From Janthinobacterium sp051380735 (lineage in GTDB: Bacteria; Pseudomonadota; Gammaproteobacteria; Burkholderiales; Burkholderiaceae_D), in assembly GCF_051380735.1 (NCBI RefSeq), contig NZ_JBNYXQ010000001.1, forward strand, positions 496,001 to 560,000: a DNA stretch of 64,000 bases. Reading direction: 5' to 3'. Shown piece after piece: positions 17,535 through 25,449 of the stretch. Both the position numbers and the translations under genes were made by a program. The notes beneath the pieces were generated by a model that was not told where the DNA came from, made no database searches, and was given only the letters and a program-made list of their open reading frames with translations. The stretch's first letter is position 1. Each line of letters starts with the position of its first letter.

Positions 17535-18575
17535 ATGCAAATCGCTCAGCTCCCCAATTCCACAGGTATCACCGGCAAAGGCAGTGGCACGGCGCGTGGC
17601 GTCGATGGCGCCTCGGGCAGTGTCGACAGTGCCAGCGCACGCACCGACGGCGCATCGCCGAGAGGCTCGGCGGCACCGCTTCAGCGTGGACTGAGCAACT
17701 GGGATCATCAACTGCAGGGCGAAATTTCGAATGCCCAGCAAACCCTCGATTACCTGGAGCGCAGCAGCAGCCAGCTGCAAGCGCTGAAAAGCGAGCTGGC
17801 CGCCAAGCTCGCCGCGCGCGCCGGCCGCGATGGCCAGGTCGAGGCGCGGGTACGCCAGTTCAGCAGTACCTGGCGCCAGCGCACGAGCGACTCGGGTGGC
17901 TCGCTCGATGCCCAACTGGGCTACAGCAGCCCGCAATCGGCGCAACAAAGCTTTACCATTCGCGGCCTGACCATGGCAAGCCTGCGCGAAGGCTCGCAAG
18001 AAGTGCTGGCGTTTGCCGTCGGCGGCGCCAATCAGGCGTTGCGGTCAGTAAGTATTGACCCTGGCTTGACGGATGAAGAAATTATTTCCCGTTTCGACCG
18101 TGCACTGATGCCATCGAATATCCGCGTGCGCCAGGGCGAGGACGGACAAGTCGTGTTCAGCACCCCCGAGTCGTCGTGGGCCAACGTGCGCGACAGTCTG
18201 TCTGTAAGGGGCAGCGGCATTCGTTTTCCGGGCGGCCAGATGAATCGCGTCAGGACCGACCCGGAACCACCCGCCATCATGCCTGAACAATGGGACACGA
18301 GCGACATCGAATCGCTGCGCGCAACCCTGCACGAGGTGGTGCAGGCACTGGCACATATCCAGCAATCGCGTGCTTCGGTCAGCCTGGCACTGGCGCAGGC
18401 CACCGCCAGGGTAGAAAGCGCCCAGGCCAAGCCAGTTGATGTCAGCATGGATACCGTGGCACAGAGCTTTACCGACAAGGCCAGCAAACCGGGCTATGAT
18501 TCGCTGCTGGCGATCAGTTCCGCACTGGTCGGCATCAGCCGTGAACGCGTGATTTCGCTGCTGGGACTGCGGTAA
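17535..18575 (+). CDS. Unassigned flagellar protein after flgL, possibly LafW-like hook-associated protein
   Basis: 346 residues that I cannot place firmly. It starts 4 bases after flgL with no strong ribosome site, so translation may depend on flgL. No signal peptide or membrane helix is visible. The first ~50 residues are Gly/Ser/Ala-rich, followed by a coiled coil (about 60-100: QGEISNAQQTLDYLERSSSQ and LQALKSELAAKLAARAG). A mixed region holds FTIRGLTMASLREGSQEVLA and NIRVRQGEDGQVVFSTPESS, which loosely resembles a flagellin-hook IN repeat. A C-terminal helical part (about 255-346) ends in ISSALVGISRERVISLLGLR. Helices at both ends around a beta-rich middle are the layout of axial proteins. 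Enteric Flag-2 clusters have lafW, a putative hook-associated protein, near this point. The assignment is inference. Confidence 0.5.
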   Translation: MQIAQLPNSTGITGKGSGTARGVDGASGSVDSASARTDGASPRGSAAPLQRGLSNWDHQLQGEISNAQQTLDYLERSSSQLQALKSELAAKLAARAGRDGQVEARVRQFSSTWRQRTSDSGGSLDAQLGYSSPQSAQQSFTIRGLTMASLREGSQEVLAFAVGGANQALRSVSIDPGLTDEEIISRFDRALMPSNIRVRQGEDGQVVFSTPESSWANVRDSLSVRGSGIRFPGGQMNRVRTDPEPPAIMPEQWDTSDIESLRATLHEVVQALAHIQQSRASVSLALAQATARVESAQAKPVDVSMDTVAQSFTDKASKPGYDSLLAISSALVGISRERVISLLGLR

Positions 18576-18612
18576 TATACGGCCTTCCTGCCTATCCTGA
18601 GTAAAGTTCACT

Positions 18613-19701
18613 TTGATAAAGACTGCCGCCCGCCTCATCAGTTACGCTCTTCTGGGAAAGTCCGACAAACCACTGCTCGACATCGCCAGCGTGCGCAAGG
18701 TACTGATTTTGCGTAACGACAAAATCGGCGACATGGTGGTCACCACGGCCCTGCTGCGCGAACTGAAGAAAAACTACCCGCACTGGCAAATCGATGTGGC
18801 AGCCAGCAGCGCCAATCGCGATATCATTGCCGACAATCCGCATGTCAGTGACATCATTATCTGGGACAAGCAGCCGCTGCTGCGCGATTTGCGCACCACC
18901 ATCGCGGCGCTGCGCAGTCGCCGCTACGACGTTATCTTCAATCCCTACAACCGCTTTTCCATCCCCCTTTTGTTGCGCATCAAATGGCTGGGCGCGCGCT
19001 ATCTGACCGGCTTTGCGATTCCCAAATACGGCACGTCGACGGCAAAGCTGGGCATGTTCGACTACACCGTACCGTGTGATCGCAACGCCCCTATCCTGGA
19101 CAGCTACTTCGCCGCCTTTGGCCAATTCAAGCTGCGCAACATCGATACGCGCTACGAACTGTTCGGCGTGGACGCGCATGCCCCAGCCATCGACGCTGCC
19201 TGCGATACCCTGCTGCAGCAATACGATGGCCTGTTTTGCCTGAATTTCCAGGGAAGCAATGCGCAACGCACCGTCAGCGTGGACGATGCCAGGCGCTGCT
19301 GCGCCGCCCTCGCCGCCCGTTACCCGCGCCACGCCCTGCTGGTGATCGCCGCGCCGGGCAGCGAGGCGCGCGTGGCAGAGATCATTGCCGGCGCCGGCCA
19401 TGCCAATGTCATGCTGGCGCCGCCTACGCGCCATATCCTGCAGCTGGCGGCGCTGATACGCCGCTGCGAGCTGGTGCTGTCGCCCGATACCTCGGTGATC
19501 CACATCGCCTCGGCGTTTGACAAGAAAATCGTCGGCTACTATATCCGTACCGACAACTACCGCTGGTTTTACCCAGCCAGCAGCCAGTATCGCGTCATGC
19601 TGGCGCCTGGCCTGACCCTGGCCAGCGTCAGCGCTGAAGAAACCCTGGCCGCTGTCGAAGCGCTGCTGCCTGGCCAGGCGCAAGCCCTGGCAGCCGGCTA
19701 A
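18613..19701 (+). CDS. Glycosyltransferase family 9 protein (heptosyltransferase-like)
   Basis: 362 residues with a TTG start at 18613 (no nearby in-frame ATG). GT9 enzymes transfer heptose or related sugars, mostly to the LPS core. The N-terminal fold has KVLILRNDKIGDMVVTTALL (the GD element of the acceptor domain), and the C-terminal domain has PPTRHILQLAALIRRCELVL and SPDTSVIHIASAFDKKIVGY, the nucleotide-sugar site. It follows the flagellar block on the same strand after 37 bases. It may act on LPS or could modify a flagellar protein; the sequence does not decide this. Confidence 0.82.
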   Translation: MIKTAARLISYALLGKSDKPLLDIASVRKVLILRNDKIGDMVVTTALLRELKKNYPHWQIDVAASSANRDIIADNPHVSDIIIWDKQPLLRDLRTTIAALRSRRYDVIFNPYNRFSIPLLLRIKWLGARYLTGFAIPKYGTSTAKLGMFDYTVPCDRNAPILDSYFAAFGQFKLRNIDTRYELFGVDAHAPAIDAACDTLLQQYDGLFCLNFQGSNAQRTVSVDDARRCCAALAARYPRHALLVIAAPGSEARVAEIIAGAGHANVMLAPPTRHILQLAALIRRCELVLSPDTSVIHIASAFDKKIVGYYIRTDNYRWFYPASSQYRVMLAPGLTLASVSAEETLAAVEALLPGQAQALAAG

Positions 19702-19732
19702 AAAACAGCCCAGCCACGGCGTTCACGTGCAG

Positions 19733-20203
19733 TTAAAAGCCGGCACGGCGCCGGCGCAGCCCGAAATCATGCCCGACCACCATCAAGGTGGATGCCACCA
19801 GGCTGGACAGCCCTACAATCAGCTGGATCAGCTTGTCGTCAGGCAAAATCCACAACGACGAATCCGGTGTTTCACAACCGGTGGCAGCGCTGATCAGCGG
19901 CGCCACCCAGGCTGCATCGGGCCTCACGTCGAGCACCACAGCGCCGTCGGCACTGGTTTGCATATAGATGTCGCCACCTTCGGCCAGCGTGAAGCAGATG
20001 CCCACGCCAGTTTCCTGCGTGCCGATATTGTCCTGCATGCTGCGGTTGTGCTCCTCGATCCACACTTCCACGTCATATGGCGTTTCCAAGTGCTCCCAGG
20101 GGCGGGGCCGGAAACGGGGGCGCGCCAGGATCTCGTCGGTTACCGTGCTGTCGGTTTGGTTGTCTGCTGCGTGCTCTGCTGCCTTGTCTGATGCGCCTTG
20201 CAT
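19733..20203 (-). CDS. Hypothetical protein, 156 residues
   Basis: I do not recognise this protein. Start 20203 is chosen because AGAAGG lies 5 bases upstream. It has a charged N-terminal ~45 residues (Ala/Asp/Gln-rich) and a central soluble domain with YDVEVWIEEHNRSMQDNIGT and GVGICFTLAEGGDIYMQTS. A hydrophobic stretch lies near the C-terminus (LIQLIVGLSSLVASTLMVVG, about residues 124-143) and it ends in a basic tail RRRRAGF. This could be a small tail-anchored membrane protein. It is convergent with the glycosyltransferase and divergent from the efflux gene. Confidence 0.6.
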   Translation of the reverse strand: MQGASDKAAEHAADNQTDSTVTDEILARPRFRPRPWEHLETPYDVEVWIEEHNRSMQDNIGTQETGVGICFTLAEGGDIYMQTSADGAVVLDVRPDAAWVAPLISAATGCETPDSSLWILPDDKLIQLIVGLSSLVASTLMVVGHDFGLRRRRAGF

Positions 20204-20367
20204 GTTTGCCTTCTTTGCGGTGATGCGGCGTAACACTTTGTTCGCCAGCCATCATTATCCCCTGTTCACGCCAGCATGGACAGCCATCAATAAAACTGAC
20301 AGCTATCAACTTTTAATATCAGCACGACTGACCTATCATGCTTGCCAGTTCATCAGGAAGGCAATAT

Positions 20368-20832
20368 ATGCAAGGTATAAAACGAAAAATCGTCTACGTC
20401 ACCGCCTTTGAAATCATCGGCATGACCATTTCCACCGCGTGGCTCACTTTATTGTCGGGCGAAGCGCCCACCAGCACCGGGCCGCTGGCCCTGATGATCA
20501 CCAGCATCGCCGTGATCTGGAACCTGCTCTACAACACGGCGTTTGAATATTGGGAAATCCGGCAGGTGTCGCGCACACGCACCGTGTGGCGCCGTATCGT
20601 GCATGCGATCGGCTTCCAGATCACCCTCGTGGTCTACCTGATCCCGCTGATCGCCTGGTGGTTGAACATCAGCCTGTGGGACGCCTTCGTGCTCGATTTT
20701 GCGCTGATGCTGATCATTCCCTGCTACAGCTTCGTGTTCAATTATGTGTTTGATGGCCTGTTCGGCGTGCCGCTGTCGGCGCAGCAACCAGAACAGCCAG
20801 CTGCGATTCAGGGCGCTTCGGCCAGCAGTTGA
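20368..20832 (+). CDS. PACE-family (AceI-like) multidrug efflux transporter
   Basis: 154 residues with four membrane helices arranged as two bacterial transmembrane pair (BTP) domains. PACE proteins export biocides such as chlorhexidine and related amphipathic compounds using the proton gradient. The start at 20368 is supported by AGGAAGG upstream and by alignment with AceI: Glu15 (YVTAFEIIG) falls at the essential acidic position. Each half has the pattern of a helix, a short loop with WNLLYNTAFEYWE or FNYVFDGLFG, and a second helix. The last 25 bases overlap the 3' end of the convergent LysR gene. Confidence 0.87.
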   Translation: MQGIKRKIVYVTAFEIIGMTISTAWLTLLSGEAPTSTGPLALMITSIAVIWNLLYNTAFEYWEIRQVSRTRTVWRRIVHAIGFQITLVVYLIPLIAWWLNISLWDAFVLDFALMLIIPCYSFVFNYVFDGLFGVPLSAQQPEQPAAIQGASASS

Positions 20833-21689
20833 AGAAAGGTTCGCGCCGCCACACCGAGCGGCCGATCCTTCATCCACACCAGGTGGATCGGCAGCGCCAG
20901 GCCGTTGCCGGTATTCTTGAAGGCCAGGCGGCGCACCCGCCCCGCCGCCAGCGAGGGCGCAATCGCCGCCTGCGCAAAGTTGCCCCAGCCCAGGCCCGCC
21001 TCCACCATGGCCAGCGCCATCGGCAGGCTGTCGGTGCGCCAGTGAGACAGGCCCACCACCGGGCGCGCGTCGGCCAGTTCCAGCTCGCGGCTGGCAACGA
21101 TGATCTGGCGCAGGTTGACCAGTTCCTCGATATACACGGCGCGCGCCGCCTCGCCCGGCGTATGCTGCGTAGAAATAATCGCCAGCAAGGCGTCGCTGCC
21201 CACCAGCTGGAATTGTTCCGCATGATTGATGCGCCCGCCGCCAAAGGCCATGCAGGCGCTGATGCGGCCCCGGTGCAGCAGGTCCAGCACATCATCCTGC
21301 GGTGCGGTCAAGACCTCAATATCAAGGAGCGGGTGGCGCTGCGACAGGGCCTGCACGGCGCGCAGGAAAGGCGCATGGTCGAGTTCGGCTGCAATGCCCA
21401 GCGAAATGCGGCTCTCCAGGCCCTGCGACAATTGCTGCACATGCAGGTGCAGTTGCCTCAACTGCTCGGCCACCAGGCGCGCGTGCGGTAGCAGCGCGAT
21501 CGCAGCCGCGGTCGGCACGGCGATGCGTGCGCCGCGCTCAAACAAGGAAACGCCCAGTTCGGCTTCAAGGTGGGCAACCGCCATGCTGACAGCCGAAGGC
21601 GAGCGCCGCAGGGCGCGCGCGGCGCCGGAAAACGAACCGCCATCGACCACGGCCAGGAACAGTTCGATATGATGACTGGACAGTTTCAT
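20808..21689 (-). CDS. LysR-family transcriptional regulator
   Basis: 293 residues from ATG 21689; the frame continues upstream, but MKLSSHHIELFLAVV is the standard LysR start. The winged helix-turn-helix is GGSFSGAARALRRSPSAVSM followed by VAHLEAELGVSLFER, and the rest is the periplasmic-binding-like effector domain. It sits tail-to-tail with the PACE efflux gene, overlapping it by 25 bases. LysR regulators often accompany PACE genes, usually divergently, so regulation of the transporter is possible but the arrangement here is unusual. Confidence 0.88.
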   Translation of the reverse strand: MKLSSHHIELFLAVVDGGSFSGAARALRRSPSAVSMAVAHLEAELGVSLFERGARIAVPTAAAIALLPHARLVAEQLRQLHLHVQQLSQGLESRISLGIAAELDHAPFLRAVQALSQRHPLLDIEVLTAPQDDVLDLLHRGRISACMAFGGGRINHAEQFQLVGSDALLAIISTQHTPGEAARAVYIEELVNLRQIIVASRELELADARPVVGLSHWRTDSLPMALAMVEAGLGWGNFAQAAIAPSLAAGRVRRLAFKNTGNGLALPIHLVWMKDRPLGVAARTFLQLLAEAP

Positions 21690-21720
21690 CGCGCAGGCGC
21701 CAGCCGCGCCGCGCCAGCCA

Positions 21721-22476
21721 TCAACCTTTCCAGGTGCGCTGCAAGCCCGTATCGGCATGGATCCAGCCGCCGCGCGGACCGGCGCGATAATAGAAACCGA
21801 CGCCGCCCTGCTTGAAGCTGCGCACCAGCGAACCGAGCACTTCCGAGTTCAGGTTGGCGACGCGGATATCGGCCGCCTTGCCTGAAATATGCAGCGACTG
21901 GCGTGCGGCGGGCACGCCTGCCTCGCGCAGCTTGCTGTTCGATTCGGCCGTGCGATAGCCGGACAAAATTTCCAGCGGCTGCTCGATGCCATAGCGGGCG
22001 ATAAACGCCTGCGTGCCCCACAGCGTTTCAAACAGCTTGGGATCGATCGCTGTCGTCTTCTTGCCATTCACGTCGCGCAGCAGATGGCACAGTTCCTGAT
22101 AGGCCGAATCGATGATCTGGCCATCTTTCCAGTACAGCAGCCGGGCTTTTTCATTGCTGGCCGGGCGCACCACTTCCAGCGTGCGCGGCTTGAGCCAGAA
22201 ATCCAGGTCGAGGATCTGCGCATCGAAAATATCGGGCGGCGGCGCCATTTCAGTGATCTGCGCACCGCGCGGCGTGGTGATCGAACGGTCGACGCTGGCC
22301 AGCTGCTGCGACTGCGGCTGCGCTGGCACGCCGGTCTTCGGCGGGCGCGGCTTGGCGCCGGCCGACGCCATGGCCGGTTTTTCGGTGCGCGAAGCGCAAC
22401 CGATCAGCGGCGCGGCCACCATCCCGATGGCGGCAAGGTTCATGCCATGTTGTAGAAAATTCCTGCGCGTTGCCAT
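21721..22476 (-). CDS. DUF882 / M15-like peptidoglycan peptidase, Tat-type N-terminus
   Basis: 251 residues. The N-terminus has a twin Arg (TRRNFLQHG), a hydrophobic stretch and a possible lipobox (LIGCAS, Cys27), so export to the envelope is expected. The C-terminal ~150 residues form a DUF882 (YcbK-like) domain related to M15 zinc peptidases: RYGIEQPLEILSGYRTAESN, the zinc-binding SLHISGKAADIRV (His and Asp) and GGWIHADTG (His). The likely role is in cell wall cleavage or remodelling. The gene stands alone, with LysR 31 bases downstream on the same strand. Confidence 0.82.
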   Translation of the reverse strand: MATRRNFLQHGMNLAAIGMVAAPLIGCASRTEKPAMASAGAKPRPPKTGVPAQPQSQQLASVDRSITTPRGAQITEMAPPPDIFDAQILDLDFWLKPRTLEVVRPASNEKARLLYWKDGQIIDSAYQELCHLLRDVNGKKTTAIDPKLFETLWGTQAFIARYGIEQPLEILSGYRTAESNSKLREAGVPAARQSLHISGKAADIRVANLNSEVLGSLVRSFKQGGVGFYYRAGPRGGWIHADTGLQRTWKG

Positions 22477-22589
22477 AGTCCATCCCCGATAAAACGATGG
22501 GGAATACTATAGCGTATTGTGCCCCGAAGAAAAACCCTCACGCTATCGTGCTGGCCATCATTTCACGCTATTTTCCATTCTGTAACGCA

Positions 22590-23426
22590 TCAGGCGGCCG
22601 TGGCGGTGCGCAATTCGCTCGCGTCGACCACGGCCAGCTTGCTCAAGGGCTTGTCCAGCAGATAGCCTTGGGCCACGAGCGGCAGGCCCGTGGTCTCGGC
22701 GATACGCTGCAGCGCCTGCAGTGCGGCCGGCGTGTCGAGGCGCTTGAAGACCACGCGTATCTTTGCCGCATGGCACAGGGTGAGGAAATCAGCGACCGCA
22801 GTTTCATCGCTGAGGTTGCCTGCGTCGAGCTTGAAACTGTGCGGACGCAGGCGCTCCAGCAGGCCGAACGCTTCGTTGACGCTGTTGGCATTGATCGCCA
22901 GGCGAAAGCCGTTGCGGCGGTAATTGTCGGCCACATAGTTCAACAGCCAGCCCTGGTTGGCGGTGACGGTGGGCAGTTGCAGCACGATACGCTCTATTGG
23001 CAGGCCCAGCGCGTCGAGTATGCGCTGGAAGGCGTGACCATGGTTGCTGCTCACCGCACTGAGCAGGCGGTCGTGCACGCTCAGGTACAGATCGGCCTGC
23101 CCGGCCTCGGGCTGGCGGAAAAAGTTGATTGCATGCAGCATGCGGCACAGGCGATCGAGCTCCACCGATTCGTCGTCGCTGGCCGCGTGGTCGAGCAGCC
23201 GCCACAGCGACAGCCCTGCATCGGCCTTCGACACGCTGCGCGCCAGGCCTTCAAACGCCAGCACTTTGCCGCTTGCCAGCTCGCGCAGCGGCTGGAAGGC
23301 GCTAGTCACGCTGCAGTTGAAAAAGCGGCCCAGGGCCCTGCCCTCCTCGTCCAGCCAGCCACTGGTACCCGCCTGCGTCTGGTGCGACAAACGGGCCAGA
23401 TAATTGTTGAGGAAGGGAAATGGCAT
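22590..23426 (-). CDS. Degenerate EAL-domain protein (probably not an active phosphodiesterase)
   Basis: 278 residues from ATG 23426, which has AGGAG six bases upstream. The whole protein is one EAL-type TIM barrel without GGDEF or sensor domains. The signature that gives the family its name is EGL (Glu59-Gly60-Leu61 in LAFEGLAR). The metal-binding Asn of the canonical I-N-x-S motif is replaced (LYLSVHDRLL), and the catalytic DDFG loop is replaced by INANSVNEAFG. Only the later K-L-D (FKLDAG) is kept. These losses suggest that it binds a protein partner or c-di-GMP rather than cleaving it, as with YdiV-type proteins. The partner is unknown. Confidence 0.8.
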   Translation of the reverse strand: MPFPFLNNYLARLSHQTQAGTSGWLDEEGRALGRFFNCSVTSAFQPLRELASGKVLAFEGLARSVSKADAGLSLWRLLDHAASDDESVELDRLCRMLHAINFFRQPEAGQADLYLSVHDRLLSAVSSNHGHAFQRILDALGLPIERIVLQLPTVTANQGWLLNYVADNYRRNGFRLAINANSVNEAFGLLERLRPHSFKLDAGNLSDETAVADFLTLCHAAKIRVVFKRLDTPAALQALQRIAETTGLPLVAQGYLLDKPLSKLAVVDASELRTATAA

Positions 23427-23575
23427 GCTGACTCCTTGATATAGGCCTACACCGTCTGCCACCTGGCGAGGCCCGGCGACCAGGCATGCAGGTTAAGGCA
23501 GCGCCGCGCAAACGCGAACGAATGCTTTCGCCATTTGATATGCGCGGAACAGATAAGCGTATCAACAGTGGAACG

Positions 23576-23589
23576 GCATATGCATATGC
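23576..23589. promoter_or_regulatory. Perfect palindrome upstream of the YafJ-like amidotransferase
   Basis: GCATATGCATATGC is a 14-bp perfect palindrome about 75-88 bases before the start, in a 237-base gap shared with the divergent EAL gene. It may be an operator; nothing else in the gap is recognisable. Confidence 0.35.
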
Positions 23590-23663
23590 GGAAAAAATCC
23601 TTTCCGCCCGGGCGTGCAGCCCTTACTGTGGTCCCGTACCGATATCAGCAGGAGGAATCAGCA

Positions 23664-24473
23664 ATGTGCCAGTTACTCGCCATGAACAGCAGCAAGCCCG
23701 CGGCCCTGGGTTTTTCCTTTGCCGGCTTTGCGGAACGGGGCGGACGCACGGGCGAGCATCGCGATGGCTGGGGCATCGCTTTTCATTCAAGCGAAGGCTG
23801 CACCCTGCTGACCGACCACCTGGCCGCCATCGATTCGCCGCTGGCCAGGCAGCTGCACGAAAAACCGGTCAAGGCGCGCAATATCGTTGCCCATATCCGC
23901 AAGGCCACGCATGGCCGCATCGCGCCGGAAAACACCCATCCGTTTGCACGCACTTTATGGGGCAAGACCTGGTCATTCGCCCACAATGGTGAACTGAAGG
24001 CCTGGGACGCGCCGCAGCACGACGATTACCACGCCGAGGGCGACACCGACAGCGAGCAGGCCTTCTGCCATCTGTTGGCCGCACTGCACACGCGCTTTCC
24101 CGACGGCGAGCCGGCTCGCGCGGCCTTGCGCACAGCCATTACCGACATCGCAGCGCAGATCGCCAGCAACGGCACGTTCAATTTCATCTTGTCCGACGGC
24201 GAACTGCTGTACGCCCATTGCTCGACGCATCTGCATTACGTGATACGCGAATACCCGTTTTCCGTGGCGCATCTGATCGACTGCGAACGCAGCATCGACT
24301 TCCGCCAGCACAACCATCTCGACGACCGCATCGCCGTCATCGCCACCCATCCGTTGACGGAAAATGAAGCGTGGACAGCGTTTGCCCCGGGCGAATTGAA
24401 AGTGTTTGCGGGTGGCGCGCTGCTGCAGGAATCAGCGCCCAAGGGCGCCGTATATATACAGATCAGCTACTAG
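23664..24473 (+). CDS. Class II glutamine amidotransferase (YafJ-like)
   Basis: 269 residues from ATG 23664, with GGAGGA upstream. After Met removal the nucleophile is Cys2 (MCQLLAMN), as in N-terminal nucleophile amidotransferases. Other conserved elements are HRDGWGIAFHSSEGC, NIVAHIRKATHGRI, NTHPFARTLWGKTWSFAHNG and EGDTDSEQAFCHLL, all typical of the GATase_4/YafJ group. The acceptor substrate is unknown for most of this family. A longer frame to 23535 has no ribosome site and would hide the catalytic Cys. Confidence 0.88.
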   Translation: MCQLLAMNSSKPAALGFSFAGFAERGGRTGEHRDGWGIAFHSSEGCTLLTDHLAAIDSPLARQLHEKPVKARNIVAHIRKATHGRIAPENTHPFARTLWGKTWSFAHNGELKAWDAPQHDDYHAEGDTDSEQAFCHLLAALHTRFPDGEPARAALRTAITDIAAQIASNGTFNFILSDGELLYAHCSTHLHYVIREYPFSVAHLIDCERSIDFRQHNHLDDRIAVIATHPLTENEAWTAFAPGELKVFAGGALLQESAPKGAVYIQISY

Positions 24474-24615
24474 AAAGAATTAAAATACCAGTCGCCGCCA
24501 TCGGCATTTTCTCGGGCTCGCGTCTCTGGCCCGCCATCTTCAGGTTCTTCGCCTTGCGCTTTTCAATATGCAGGACAGTTGACTTCAGCAAGCTACTCAC
24601 GGCGCGTAGAAAAAC

Positions 24616-25158
24616 TCAGGCGCCATTGCAGTTGCAAAAACGCTTGCGCTTGGGGTCAACCTGAGGGTCCCCCGCCACCAGGCAGGAAGGATCGAGCGCC
24701 TTCCAGCAGAATATCGTTTCCACGCCATACGGCGAACGCACATTGCCTGCTTCGGTATATCCCTGTTTGACAAAGAACGCCTGGCCACTGGTGGTGCTGT
24801 GCAGTTGCAGCGCCTTGATGCCCCACAACTTCGCCTGCGTTTCCAGTTGTTCCACCAAGGCCGTGCCAGCGCCGCGGCGCTGCGCTTCGGGCAGCAAATA
24901 GCACAGGGCCAGCTTGCCGGCGCGCGTCAGCAGCGCCACGCCAACGACCACGCCCGCGTCGACGGCGACCAGCGCAAAATTGTTGGGCGAGGTGAACCAG
25001 CACGCCACCATCTGCGGTGTTTTATTGCCCAGCCAGGCTTCCAGGATGGCCGGATCATGCCGGTGGTCGGGCGCGCAGCATTCGACGATGGAACGCCGCA
25101 ATACCGTGCACGCGTCGACAGCGTCGGCCGAAGTTGCAATACGAATTTCAAGACTCAT
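24616..25158 (-). CDS. GNAT-family N-acetyltransferase
   Basis: 180 residues. The acetyl-CoA binding motif is LLPEAQRRGAGTALVEQLE (R/Q-x-x-G-x-G/A), followed by QLHSTTSGQAFFVKQGYTE, the typical end of the GNAT core. The C-terminal ~30 residues are Cys/Lys/Asp-rich (PQVDPKRKRFCNCNGA), an unusual tail for the family. The substrate cannot be read from sequence. The gene stands alone and is convergent with the amidotransferase. Confidence 0.82.
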   Translation of the reverse strand: MSLEIRIATSADAVDACTVLRRSIVECCAPDHRHDPAILEAWLGNKTPQMVACWFTSPNNFALVAVDAGVVVGVALLTRAGKLALCYLLPEAQRRGAGTALVEQLETQAKLWGIKALQLHSTTSGQAFFVKQGYTEAGNVRSPYGVETIFCWKALDPSCLVAGDPQVDPKRKRFCNCNGA

Positions 25159-25379
25159 GGATACTCACAAATTATTACGGTTGCCGATACAGGCGGTATC
25201 ACCCCTGCAGCGCGCGATTCCGACTATACACCAAGCGACGCGATCCGTTTTTTTCGCTCAGCAGCGCCAGCCGGCTCTAACGACGGCGGACCGTTTCAGG
25301 CTAAACGCTGGCGACGGCTTGGCCCACGAATATTTTCAACCTTCGATATCCGTTTTCTTGAAGGCATCTAAGCATATTA

Positions 25380-25401
25380 CGAAAAGTTCGTTTCCTTTTC
25401 G
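25380..25401. promoter_or_regulatory. Inverted repeat upstream of the sulfate-binding protein gene
   Basis: CGAAAAG and CTTTTCG, 8 bases apart, lie about 50-70 bases before the sbp start, with a weak -10-like TAGACT downstream. It could be an operator or part of the promoter. No regulator can be named. Confidence 0.3.
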
Positions 25402-25449
25402 GCCAGAATTTTAGACTATGTCCGTCTGCAATCACAACACGAGAAAAAC

